Positions 1-5,789 of a DNA stretch of 7,216 bases are shown here, in pieces. Each line of letters begins with the position of its first letter. Within the stretch, counting starts at the first letter, position 1. Both the position numbers and the translations under genes were made by a program. The notes under the pieces are model-generated. The model saw only the letters and a list, made by a program, of their open reading frames with translations. It did not search any database and had not been told where the DNA came from. Source of the stretch: Gammaproteobacteria bacterium (GTDB lineage: Bacteria; Pseudomonadota; Gammaproteobacteria; HK1); contig JAGRHX010001216.1 of NCBI GenBank assembly GCA_020444775.1, positions 1-7,216 on the forward strand, read 5' to 3'.

Positions 1-194
1 CCGCGCTGCTTCTCGAGCTCCATCCAGTCCGAGGTCGCATGGCGATCCGCCTTGCGGCCCTTGACCGTGCCGGCGAGCTGGATGGCACCGCCGTAAAGCA
101 ACAGCTTCTCGGTCAGGGTGGTCTTGCCGGCGTCTGGATGGGAGATGATTGCAAAGGATCGTCTGCGGGCAATCTGCTCGCTGGTCTCACTCAT
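1..194 (-). CDS. prfC: Peptide chain release factor 3 (RF3), N-terminal fragment cut by the window edge
   Basis: RF3 is a cytoplasmic translational GTPase that recycles RF1/RF2 from the ribosome after peptide release. The 64 codons visible read [20 protein letters not shown], then [40 protein letters not shown] and EKQR. The G1/P-loop HPDAGKTT is at about residues 19-26; the Asp-Ala before GKT is the usual RF3 form. The switch I approach ([18 protein letters not shown]) is diagnostic of RF3 and separates it from EF-G and LepA. The start at 194 is chosen because the P-loop sits at the normal distance from the N-terminus; the Shine-Dalgarno signal is weak (GAG about 8 nt upstream). The remaining roughly 460 residues lie left of position 1. 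The gene is divergent from the MaoC-like gene. The family call is essentially certain. Confidence 0.96.
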   Translation of the reverse strand, partial: MSETSEQIARRRSFAIISHPDAGKTTLTEKLLLYGGAIQLAGTVKGRKADRHATSDWMELEKQR

Positions 195-309
195 GAATGC
201 GCTCGAAGCTATGCTCGTCTTGGATGGGGCTCACGATTCTCGTGCGCGGGCGATGGCCCGGTGCGGCGCCTGCGCACGCCAACGAAAAGCGGAGCGAAGG
301 GGCGCTGCG

Positions 310-338
310 ATTATAGCCGTGCCGGCTGACCGGCACAC
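310..338 (-). promoter_or_regulatory. Candidate sigma-70 promoter for prfC
   Basis: Read on the minus strand, positions 315-310 are a perfect TATAAT in otherwise very GC-rich DNA. It points toward prfC and would give a leader of roughly 110 nt. The -35 position at 17-bp spacing (338-333) reads GTGTGC, a poor match to TTGACA, so the promoter would be weak or activator-dependent. The call rests on the -10 hexamer alone. Confidence 0.3.
319..336. repeat. Inverted repeat GTGCCGG-N4-CCGGCAC
   Basis: Two perfect 7-bp arms (319-325 and 330-336) are separated by CTGA. The dyad covers the -35 to -10 spacer of the candidate prfC promoter and lies in the divergent region between prfC and the MaoC-like gene. 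It could be a repressor operator or a short RNA hairpin. There is no T-run on either side, so it is not an intrinsic terminator. In GC-rich DNA a dyad of this size can occur by chance. Confidence 0.35.
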
Positions 339-399
339 GACCGGGCGCGTGGCCCCGGTCTCGGGTTGCGCGGCTCTGTCGACGGAGGGTCGCCGCTCC

Positions 400-450
400 A
401 TGTCGTCCGAGTTCTCGGCTCAATCGGGTAGATGGGTATCAAACAGGTGA
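400..450 (+). promoter_or_regulatory. Possible 16-codon leader ORF coupled to the MaoC-like gene
   Basis: A GGAGGG Shine-Dalgarno-like sequence at about 384-389 precedes an ATG at 400 by 10 nt. The frame encodes MSSEFSAQSGRWVSNR and stops with TGA at 448-450. That stop overlaps the ATG at 450 (TGATG), an in-frame candidate start of the MaoC-like protein. This arrangement is typical of translational coupling, and neither candidate start of the large gene (432 or 450) has a well-placed Shine-Dalgarno of its own. The peptide has no recognisable similarity. It may be real or accidental. Confidence 0.25.
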
Positions 451-1502
451 TGGACAAGCTGCACTACGAAGATCTGGAGATCGGCCGGTCGATCCTGACC
501 CCGAGCCGGGTCGTGACCGACGAGGCGCTGCAGCGTTTTCGTGCAGGCTTCGACCCGCAGTGTCCGCCGACCGACGCGCCGCGCACGCCGCCCGCAACAC
601 TCGCCCCCATGCACATGTGCGGGGTGTTGATGCAGTCGCTTGCCCTCGATTTCCTCAACCAGGCGGCCTCGTTGGGCTCACCGGGTATCGACGAGGTGTG
701 CTTCCACGACCTGGCCCGGGTCGGTGAGCCGCTACACGTGCGCATCGTCTGTCTGCACAAGCGCGCACTGGCCTCGCGTCCGTCTGTTGGCCTTGCGAAG
801 ATGGCCTACGAGCTGCTCGATTCCCGGCAAGGGGTGTTGCTGCGCTGGGAGGGCAATCAGTTCATGCGCATCCGCGCCCCACGAGCGGCTGCCACGCCGG
901 CCGCCGAGAGCGCGCCACCCCGTGAGTCCGGTGTCTCGCCCTGGTCGGAGGCCGGAGCGCCGCTCATGACCGATCTGCCGCTGTGGTGGGAGGACTACGC
1001 GCCGGGACTGCGCGTGACCCTGGGCTCCCATCTGTTCGAGCGCGCCGAGGTGCTGGCGTACGCGGCCGAGTTCGATCCGCAGCCCTTTCATCTGAACGAG
1101 GCGGCGGCGCGTGAATCCCTGTTCGGCGCCCTCAGCGCATCGGGCTGGCACACCGCGACCATCGCCTTCGGTTGTCTGGCGCGCTGCTGGCAAGACAGTT
1201 TGCGTGTGGCCGACCCCGACCAGGCCCTTGGGTCCGGGCTCGCGCCGCTACCCTCGGCACGCCTCGCCGATCTGCGCTGGACCAAGCCGGTGCATCCGGG
1301 GGATCGGATCGAGTATCGGCTGCTGGTCGAGACACCGGCCGCGGCGAGCGAGGCCACGGCGGAGGATCGGCACTGGCTCGCGTTGCACGACTGTCACGGC
1401 CTGCGTCCGGTTCCGGTCATCCTCGCGGCACGCAACCAGCACGAGCAGCCGCTGTTCCAGGTGCGCTTCGCGCTGTGGCTGCCGGCCCGCGCGCTGAGCT
1501 GA
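432..1502 (+). CDS. MaoC-like double hot-dog protein (acyl-CoA dehydratase/hydratase family)
   Basis: The 356-residue product has two hot-dog domains, at about residues 10-150 and 182-350, joined by an Ala/Pro-rich linker (150-180). The C-terminal half carries the (R)-hydratase signature FDPQPFH (D215, H220), then an FGALSASGWHTATIAF helix and WTKPVHPGDRIEY, as in MaoC proteins that hydrate enoyl-thioesters. The N-terminal half keeps FDPQ (residues 40-43) but lacks the His five residues after the Asp, so it is probably a structural, non-catalytic copy. This degenerate-plus-active arrangement is common in double hot-dog hydratases. It is a soluble cytoplasmic protein with no signal peptide. 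The start is ambiguous: ATG 432 opens the frame, but ATG 450 (MDKLHYEDLEIG) fits the family N-terminus as well or better and would give 350 residues. The substrate cannot be inferred; no fatty-acid or PHA genes are adjacent. The gene converges on a methyltransferase across an IS remnant. Confidence 0.88.
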   Translation: MGIKQVMDKLHYEDLEIGRSILTPSRVVTDEALQRFRAGFDPQCPPTDAPRTPPATLAPMHMCGVLMQSLALDFLNQAASLGSPGIDEVCFHDLARVGEPLHVRIVCLHKRALASRPSVGLAKMAYELLDSRQGVLLRWEGNQFMRIRAPRAAATPAAESAPPRESGVSPWSEAGAPLMTDLPLWWEDYAPGLRVTLGSHLFERAEVLAYAAEFDPQPFHLNEAAARESLFGALSASGWHTATIAFGCLARCWQDSLRVADPDQALGSGLAPLPSARLADLRWTKPVHPGDRIEYRLLVETPAAASEATAEDRHWLALHDCHGLRPVPVILAARNQHEQPLFQVRFALWLPARALS

Positions 1503-1503
1503 C

Positions 1504-1677
1504 CGCGGGCAGGTGCTCGCGGAGGAAGCACCAATTGTTTCCGGTCCCATCGGCGAGCCTGTTCTTCACGGTCGCCTGCTTCGATTCCGGCATGCGCGCC
1601 ATGCCGAGGGTGTCGAGTCGCTTGCCGTGTTCGTCGTAGAGCGTCAGCGTTGCGCGGCCGGTCTCCCGGCAGCCAAC
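1504..1677 (-). pseudogene. ISKra4-family transposase remnant with an internal deletion
   Basis: Reading the minus strand from 1677 gives VGCRETGRATLTLYDEHGKR followed by LDTLGMARMPESKQATVKNR, then LADGTGNNWCFLREHLP. From memory of ISKra4-type transposases, the block '(W)RE-G-TL--YD--G-RL-T---RMPE--K-TLK--L' is characteristic. In intact proteins it is followed by about 20 residues before an 'LADGA-DNW-FL---LP' block; here the two blocks are joined directly, so there appears to be an in-frame internal deletion. A stop lies immediately upstream (1680-1678), there is no sensible start, and similarity ends at the stop codon of the convergent MaoC-like gene. No terminal inverted repeats or target duplications are visible. 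It is an inactive relic of about 58 codons out of a transposase usually several hundred residues long. The family assignment rests on remembered motifs, not a search. Confidence 0.6.
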
Positions 1678-1732
1678 TCAGGGGTCATCGGGATCTGACA
1701 GGACAGCCGCAACCTACCGCGCGCCTGGTTCC

Positions 1733-2563
1733 TCAAGGTTTGCGGCAATGGATCTCGATGGGCACCGCGCGGCCCTGTGCCGTGGCTCGAGCATTGTTGC
1801 TCATGGCACGCGTCGCGATCTCGCCATGAATGAGTTGCACCGCCCGGTGAGGGGCCTTCTCGCCGCGTTTCAACGCGGCTCTTGAACGTTCACCAAAGGC
1901 GAGGGTCTCCTGCACGCGCTCTTTGTGGTCGATCACCTCGAAGCCTGTCGCTCGCAGTCCGGCCAGTGTCTCCTCGGGGGTGGTCAGGAAGCTCGATGCC
2001 GCGGTGCGCGCCCAGGGTGTGGGGTAGTCGGGCTCGCCGGCGGGCCCCGCTGCGACCTCGGACAGGAACAGCCAGCCGCCGGGCTTGAGCACTCGATGGA
2101 TTTCCGCATAGAAGCCACGCTTGTCGGCTATGTTCATGGCGACATTCATCGAGTAGGCGCCTTCGAAGAGCCCATCGGCAAACGGCATGCTGAGCGCGTT
2201 GGCCTCGCGAATGTCGACCCGATCGGCAAGCGCCATCTGCTCGGTCAGGTGTCGAGCGACCTCGCAGAATTCCGCGGTCAGGTCTATCCCGGTGATCCGG
2301 CATGCGAAGCGCGAGGCCATATACCGCGCCGGCCCACCGATCCCGCTGCCGATATCCAGAATGTGGTCATCGGATGTGATCGTGAGCGCATCGGCGATCG
2401 CTTGCGTTGCCTCCAGACCGCGGCCATGAAACTGATCATAGGGACTCAGGGCTTCGATGGTCGGCTGCCGCGGGTCGATGCCGTCCTCACGCAATGCCGC
2501 CTGCAGCCGCTGCAGCAGGCCACCGTGACTGTAGTACCCGACGATGTCGGCGTGCTCATTCAT
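1733..2563 (-). CDS. Class I SAM-dependent methyltransferase (type 11, sarcosine/dimethylglycine-methyltransferase-like)
   Basis: The 276-residue cytoplasmic protein transfers a methyl group from S-adenosylmethionine to an unidentified small molecule. It starts MNEHADIVGYYSHGGLLQRL, a family-typical N-terminus, followed by the YDQFHGRGLEAT segment (residues 42-53). Motif I is LDIGSGIGGPARY (69-81). The acidic residue ending strand beta-2 is D94 in TGIDLT. ANALSMPFADGLFE lies at 121-134, MNVAMNIADKRGFYAEIHRV at 139-158, and KPGGWLFLSEV at 160-170. The layout resembles the sarcosine/dimethylglycine N-methyltransferases of betaine synthesis and many uncharacterised relatives, so the substrate is left open. 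The frame is open to 2662, but AGGAGA sits 8 nt before the ATG at 2563 and the extra 33 residues match nothing, so the shorter start is chosen. It lies 180 bp downstream of the MFS gene on the same strand and may be co-transcribed with it. Confidence 0.9.
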   Translation of the reverse strand: MNEHADIVGYYSHGGLLQRLQAALREDGIDPRQPTIEALSPYDQFHGRGLEATQAIADALTITSDDHILDIGSGIGGPARYMASRFACRITGIDLTAEFCEVARHLTEQMALADRVDIREANALSMPFADGLFEGAYSMNVAMNIADKRGFYAEIHRVLKPGGWLFLSEVAAGPAGEPDYPTPWARTAASSFLTTPEETLAGLRATGFEVIDHKERVQETLAFGERSRAALKRGEKAPHRAVQLIHGEIATRAMSNNARATAQGRAVPIEIHCRKP

Positions 2564-2571
2564 CTCGAAGG

Positions 2572-2577
2572 TCTCCT
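2572..2577 (-). promoter_or_regulatory. Ribosome binding site of the methyltransferase gene
   Basis: On the minus strand this reads AGGAGA, 8 nt before the ATG at 2563-2561. It is the strongest Shine-Dalgarno in the window and decides the start in favour of the 276-residue protein over the 309-residue open frame. Confidence 0.7.
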
Positions 2578-2743
2578 GCCACGGTGCTCTAGAGGCGATG
2601 GCCTGGATCTCAGCATCGTCATCCGGCCCGTGCAAGCCGCGGCCTGGCGGCGCCGTTGTCATCCATTGCCGCTCGTTCCGCCGACTACCCGGACCTGGGC
2701 GATGATGTACCGATTGGCTGCCCGGGCGGCGGCAGAGGTGGAT

Positions 2744-3907
2744 TCAGGCGGGGCTCGAGCGGCGGATCGTGAAGCCTCTCGCGGTCGCGAACCCCAGCAG
2801 CAGCATTACGCCCGCGGCAGTCGCAATTGTCAGCCCGGCGCCCAGACGGGACAGCCCGAGGCCATAGAGCACCGGCCCGATTGCCTGTCCGAGAAAGAAG
2901 CTGAAGGCGTGCAATCCGACCGCAGCGCCCCGGGCATCCGGTGCCAGCTCGGTAACCTGGGTCTGAATCGAGTTGTGGATCATGTAAAAGCCGTAGCCGA
3001 CCAGCAGAAAGGTTCCGGCTTTGAGTGGCCAGGCCTGAAACAGGGCCAATCCACTCAGACCCAACGCACAAACGATACCGCCGAGCCAGATCAGGGTCTG
3101 AAAGCTCACTCGGCGCAGCATGCGCTTGACCGCGAGCGTGTAGAGGATGCCACCGACGGCCATACCCGAGATCACGAACCCGGCCTCGCGAATACTGCCC
3201 GCACCGTCGGCCTCGAGCAGCACCGCCAGATAGGGCAGCACGCCGAACACGCACATGCCCTCCACCAGCACCGCGCAATAGCACACGAGTGCGCGCGGAT
3301 GCGCCAGCACCCGAGCATAGTTCGCGACCATACGCTCGATGGTGAACGGTGTGCGTCGCGCACCCGGCAGTGGCTGCAGGTAGCGCCAGGCCGCCAGCAA
3401 TGCCATCAGGCTCACCAGGGTCGTCAATCCGAGCACGACACGCCAGGTGCTCGCGCTGGCAATCAGCCCCGCACCGATCGCGCCGCCGAGTTGTCCCAGC
3501 AGGATGGCCGAGAGAATCCGCGACAGGGCGACCTGCCGATCCGCCATCCCGAATCGGTCGCCAACCGTCGCGAAGCAAAGCGGCACGATGCCACCTGAGG
3601 CAAAGCCCGTGATGATGCGCGCCACGAACAGCGTTTCGATGTTCGGCGCCAGGGTTGCGCCGAGCGAGCCCAGGGTCAGTCCGGCCAGACAGAACTTGAT
3701 CATGCGTGCCTTGCCGAGCGCGTCGCCCAGCGGACCCAGGATGGGCTGCCCGAGAGCACAGGGGAACGCGAACGCGGAGGCGAGCAGCGCCACCGTGGCG
3801 ACATCGCTCGTCAGATCACGGGCGAGCTCGGGCACGATGGGATCGATGATTCGAACCGAGAGCGAGCTGGCGCACGCTGCCAGAGCGAGCAGCACGAGTA
3901 GCGGCAT
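2744..3907 (-). CDS. Major facilitator superfamily (MFS) transporter, drug/metabolite efflux type
   Basis: The 387-residue inner-membrane protein has about 12 hydrophobic segments in two six-helix halves, the standard MFS size. TM1 is at the very N-terminus (PLLVLLALAACASSLSV), followed by IIDPIVPELARDL. The MFS motif A loop between TM2 and TM3 is GPLGDALGKARMI (residues 58-70). The charged central loop (about 180-205, PGARRTPFTIERM) separates the halves, and ELAPDARGAAVGLHAF (320-335) is the matching loop in the second half. The pattern resembles 12-TM proton-coupled exporters of the AraJ/YdhP/multidrug type; the substrate is unknown. The frame is open to 4075, but the extra 56 residues are Arg/Cys-rich and unlike a transporter N-terminus, so ATG 3907 is preferred even though its Shine-Dalgarno is weak (GGAT about 11 nt upstream). 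The methyltransferase gene follows 180 bp downstream on the same strand. Confidence 0.9.
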   Translation of the reverse strand: MPLLVLLALAACASSLSVRIIDPIVPELARDLTSDVATVALLASAFAFPCALGQPILGPLGDALGKARMIKFCLAGLTLGSLGATLAPNIETLFVARIITGFASGGIVPLCFATVGDRFGMADRQVALSRILSAILLGQLGGAIGAGLIASASTWRVVLGLTTLVSLMALLAAWRYLQPLPGARRTPFTIERMVANYARVLAHPRALVCYCAVLVEGMCVFGVLPYLAVLLEADGAGSIREAGFVISGMAVGGILYTLAVKRMLRRVSFQTLIWLGGIVCALGLSGLALFQAWPLKAGTFLLVGYGFYMIHNSIQTQVTELAPDARGAAVGLHAFSFFLGQAIGPVLYGLGLSRLGAGLTIATAAGVMLLLGFATARGFTIRRSSPA

Positions 3908-4127
3908 CGATACAGGAGATCCAGAGCAAGGGCGGATGGCCTGCAGGTTCGGACCATCAACCAAAACAATAGGAGAAAGAGCCAGGCGAATCGCCAGGGC
4001 CCGACATCTACGTTGCCTGGATGTCTGCAGACCGGGGCCGCAGCACGGTTTCGATTCCGAATCCAAGCGAATCAAGTGTCGGCAAGGCCGCTATTAGCCC
4101 ATCATTCCAAACGCCTGTCGAGCCTTG

Positions 4128-4143
4128 CTCGTCGCGCGACGAG
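4128..4143. repeat. Perfect 16-bp palindrome CTCGTCGC-GCGACGAG
   Basis: The two 8-bp half-sites abut with no spacer, as in operators for small dimeric repressors or in some methylation/restriction targets. It lies about 220 bp upstream of the MFS start, in the non-coding region. A cruciform or RNA hairpin would have no loop, which favours a protein-binding site over a terminator. No regulator gene is adjacent in the window. Confidence 0.45.
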
Positions 4144-4345
4144 GACGCGTCGGCGCCCGCGTCGCTGGCAGACGCATCCAACACGTGCGAGATCGAGATT
4201 TACCCTGACAACTGTGGTGGGTCGAGCGAACCGCGCACGCCTCCATGGGTCGGCGCGCGTCTGAACTGGACCGCCTCGCATCATCGCGCCCCCCGCCGAC
4301 CGGCCGGGCGGCGCGGTGACGACCACGTCGCGACCGCTGCGCATC

Positions 4346-4365
4346 GACCTTCAGCTGACCTTCAG
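4346..4365. repeat. Tandem direct repeat of GACCTTCAG with 11-bp period
   Basis: The 9-mer GACCTTCAG occurs at 4346-4354 and again, perfectly, at 4357-4365, separated by CT. Direct repeats with a period of about one helical turn are the usual target form of OmpR/PhoB-type response regulators. The second copy also starts CTGACCTTCAGGTGGCTGGA (from 4355), which loosely recalls a MerR-type promoter half-dyad. Neither reading is supported by a neighbouring regulator gene or a good -10. Confidence 0.4.
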
Positions 4366-4474
4366 GTGGCTGGAGTGCGGCAGCGCATCGATGTCGCCGC
4401 ATCCCGTTGCCTACCCTCTCCCGCCACGCACATCAATGCAGGCCGGCCCTGCCGCTCTGAGCTGGCGGGCAAGC

Positions 4475-5489
4475 TCATCCCACCGGGTTGATATCGTCAA
4501 CGAAGGCGAGCAGGTCGACCATGGTGAAGCGTCGATCGTCTGCGCGCGGCAACTCCGGCATCCAATTACTGTGCTGCCAGAGAAAAGACCCATGGTCCCC
4601 GTGAACGAATCCGAGAAACGTTTCGGCGACGATGGTCGTGCCGACCGGTCCCAAGCGCTCACTGCCATGCATCACTTGGGCTTCATTGAGGATGTAGTAC
4701 CACAGCGGTGAGCTGCGGTGCAGACCGTGAGCCGCGGCGGCGGCGCCATCAGGTCCTTGTTGCATGTCCGTCTCGCTCAGCCGCGCCACACCGATCTCAT
4801 CGGCAATCGCCTGTCCGCTGGGTAATCCCAGTTGCACACCTCGGCGCAGATTTCGAAATGGAAGCGCCGCCTCACGTCCGCGCTCACCCGGAAGGGTGTG
4901 CAGCATCGGTGCCAGCAAGGGATCCAGCCTGCGCGACGAGAAGGTTCTCATCGTTGCGCTCATCACCGACCACAGCCCGACCCTGGCGCGTGCGCGGCAG
5001 ATCGTTTGGGAGATCGTCTATATCACCGCCGGCTGGATCGAAAGACTTGCTCGCTTTACCGATGAGGAGCTTGGGAATCGCACGGCCCTTGCGATCGCGC
5101 TGATACATGAACGGCGCGAGTGCCGGCCCGGGCCCGTACAGCGAATCCAGATCGAGCGCTGGGGTACGAAAGTTCTGAGTCGCCAACGGATCAGCGTGTT
5201 GCTCGTCCAGGGGCGTTAGGTCGAGCGTGATATCGTGATCGACGAACTGCCCAAGGTAGGTGAATCCCGCGGGAAGCCTGGGGTTGTCACCGGCTGCGTC
5301 CGAATGCGCAGTATCCACCATCGCCGCGGCGAGATCGGCAAGCGCGTCATCGCCAATGAGCAGCGGCTCCAGCATTGGGAACATGCGTCCGAACCTACCC
5401 GGATCGCCGTGGCCGCTGAGTGCCCTGAGCGAGGGCAGACTCATCTCTCGAGTAGCATGACCGTGGGTCGATTGCATCATGGTTTTCAT
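4475..5489 (-). pseudogene. Heme peroxidase (animal-peroxidase superfamily, bacterial type), broken by a central deletion and frameshift
   Basis: The 5' part (5489 to about 4929, 187 codons) begins MKTMMQST and contains DPGRFGRMFPMLEPL (29-43), LPAGFTYLGQFVDHDITLDL (72-91) with the distal-site Gln81 and His85, NFRTPALDLDSLYGPGP (106-122), and GRAVVGDERNDENLLVAQ (170-187). It then continues for only 14 unrelated residues to a stop at 4884. The 3' part resumes in the other frame at about 4930 with RRLDPLLAPMLHTLPG, then FRNLRRGVQLGLPSGQAIAD, SPLWYYILNEAQV, ERLGPVGTTIVAETFLGFVH and a natural end FTMVDLLAFVDDINPVG. In family members these halves are separated by a central region, probably near 200 residues, containing the FGHS-type proximal heme-ligand histidine; here it is absent. 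The product cannot be an active peroxidase. AAGGAG lies 11 nt before the ATG, so the start is credible. No signal peptide is seen. Confidence 0.85.
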
Positions 5490-5500
5490 CGTACGATTCG

Positions 5501-5506
5501 CTCCTT
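5501..5506 (-). promoter_or_regulatory. Ribosome binding site of the broken peroxidase gene
   Basis: On the minus strand this reads AAGGAG, 11 nt before the ATG at 5489. It supports that ATG over the upstream Met at 5636, whose 49 extra residues have no family similarity. The intact signal suggests that the truncated 201-residue product could still be translated. Confidence 0.5.
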
Positions 5507-5522
5507 GAATGAAGGGCTCCGG

Positions 5523-5552
5523 CTGCCTGCCCGCAAGATGCGGGTTCCGCAG
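5523..5552. repeat. Hairpin A in the peroxidase upstream region
   Basis: Perfect 6-bp arms CCCGCA (5530-5535) and TGCGGG (5539-5544) enclose AGA. An outer CTGC/GCAG pair (5523-5526, 5549-5552) is separated from the inner stem by a 3/4-nt internal loop. It sits about 34 nt upstream of the peroxidase ATG. There is no T-run. Confidence 0.4.
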
Positions 5553-5555
5553 TAT

Positions 5556-5590
5556 GGCCGTGACCGAACATGCGCTTTGGTCACGTAGCC
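5556..5590. repeat. Hairpin B in the peroxidase upstream region
   Basis: The arms CGTGACCGAA (5559-5568) and TTTGGTCACG (5576-5585) pair over 10 positions with one G-T wobble around a 7-nt loop. GGC (5556-5558) and GCC (5588-5590) extend the stem across a 2-nt bulge. It is the second of three adjacent hairpins. Confidence 0.45.
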
Positions 5591-5606
5591 GAGGATGATG
5601 ACGGCG

Positions 5607-5651
5607 CAGTGCGCGCTCGAAGGTGCTTTTGCGCACCTCGAGAGCGCATTG
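5607..5651. repeat. Long imperfect hairpin C between the OmpA-like gene and the peroxidase
   Basis: The left arm 5607-5626 pairs with the right arm 5633-5651. AGGTGC/GCACCT closes a 6-nt loop TTTTGC; then come CTCG/CGAG, one bulged A, one G-A mismatch, GCGC/GCGC, and a final CAGT/ATTG pairing with one wobble. The total is about 18 base pairs. It lies 139 bp beyond the stop of the OmpA-like gene. It could be a factor-dependent terminator, an mRNA-stabilising structure or a small repeat element. No U-tract follows on either strand, so an intrinsic terminator is unlikely. Confidence 0.5.
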
Positions 5652-5789
5652 TTCAGCTCGCCGGGGCCCTGAGGTCGGGTACCCTGCGCATGCGGCACGG
5701 GAAGGCTCAAACCAAGACTGGCTATCGGTTCCGTTCGTTATGGACCGACTCTGAGGACGCGGGAGATGTATCGGCCTTTACTCTCGACC

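Larger units (their letters stand above)
3908..4474. other. 567-bp region without a convincing gene
   Basis: This lies between the MFS start and the 3' end of the broken peroxidase. Open frames exist on both strands (the longest is 4021-4491 plus), but they are Arg/Pro/Ala-rich with no domain and no credible Shine-Dalgarno, as expected of GC-rich non-coding DNA. It should hold the MFS promoter; the best minus-strand guess is TCGACA (about 4119-4114) with TAATAG (4094-4089, 19-bp spacing), which is too weak to call. It also contains a 16-bp palindrome and a tandem direct repeat, listed separately. Confidence 0.55.

Noticed and set aside
187..423. 78-codon minus-strand frame overlapping the prfC start
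   Set aside because: It overlaps the start of prfC in another frame, is Arg-rich, and has no similarity I recognise.
1505..1533. Hairpin GGTGCT-N9-AGCACC just after the MaoC-like stop, considered as a terminator
   Set aside because: The stem is only 6 bp with a 9-nt loop and no T-run, and it falls within the transposase remnant.
2685..3578. 297-codon minus-strand open frame overlapping the MFS gene
   Set aside because: It is in an alternative frame of the transporter, lacks the hydrophobic pattern, and has no motifs.
1925..3598. 557-codon plus-strand open frame opposite the methyltransferase and MFS genes
   Set aside because: It is antisense to two genes with clear family motifs. Its translation is rich in Arg, Gln and His with no domain, a typical mirror frame in GC-rich DNA.
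3908..4075. 56-residue N-terminal extension of the MFS transporter
   Set aside because: Its composition is unlike a transporter N-terminus, and TM1 begins right after the Met at 3907, giving the normal family length.
4021..4491. 156-codon plus-strand frame in the non-coding region
   Set aside because: It has no recognisable domain, no Shine-Dalgarno and low-complexity Arg/Pro/Ala composition, and it overlaps the peroxidase 3' end.
4764..5219. 151-codon plus-strand frame opposite the peroxidase
   Set aside because: It is antisense to unmistakable peroxidase motifs on the minus strand and has no domain of its own.
5607..5651. Hairpin C as an integron attC site
   Set aside because: It lacks the conserved GTTRRRY/RYYYAAC ends and no integrase or cassette array is present.
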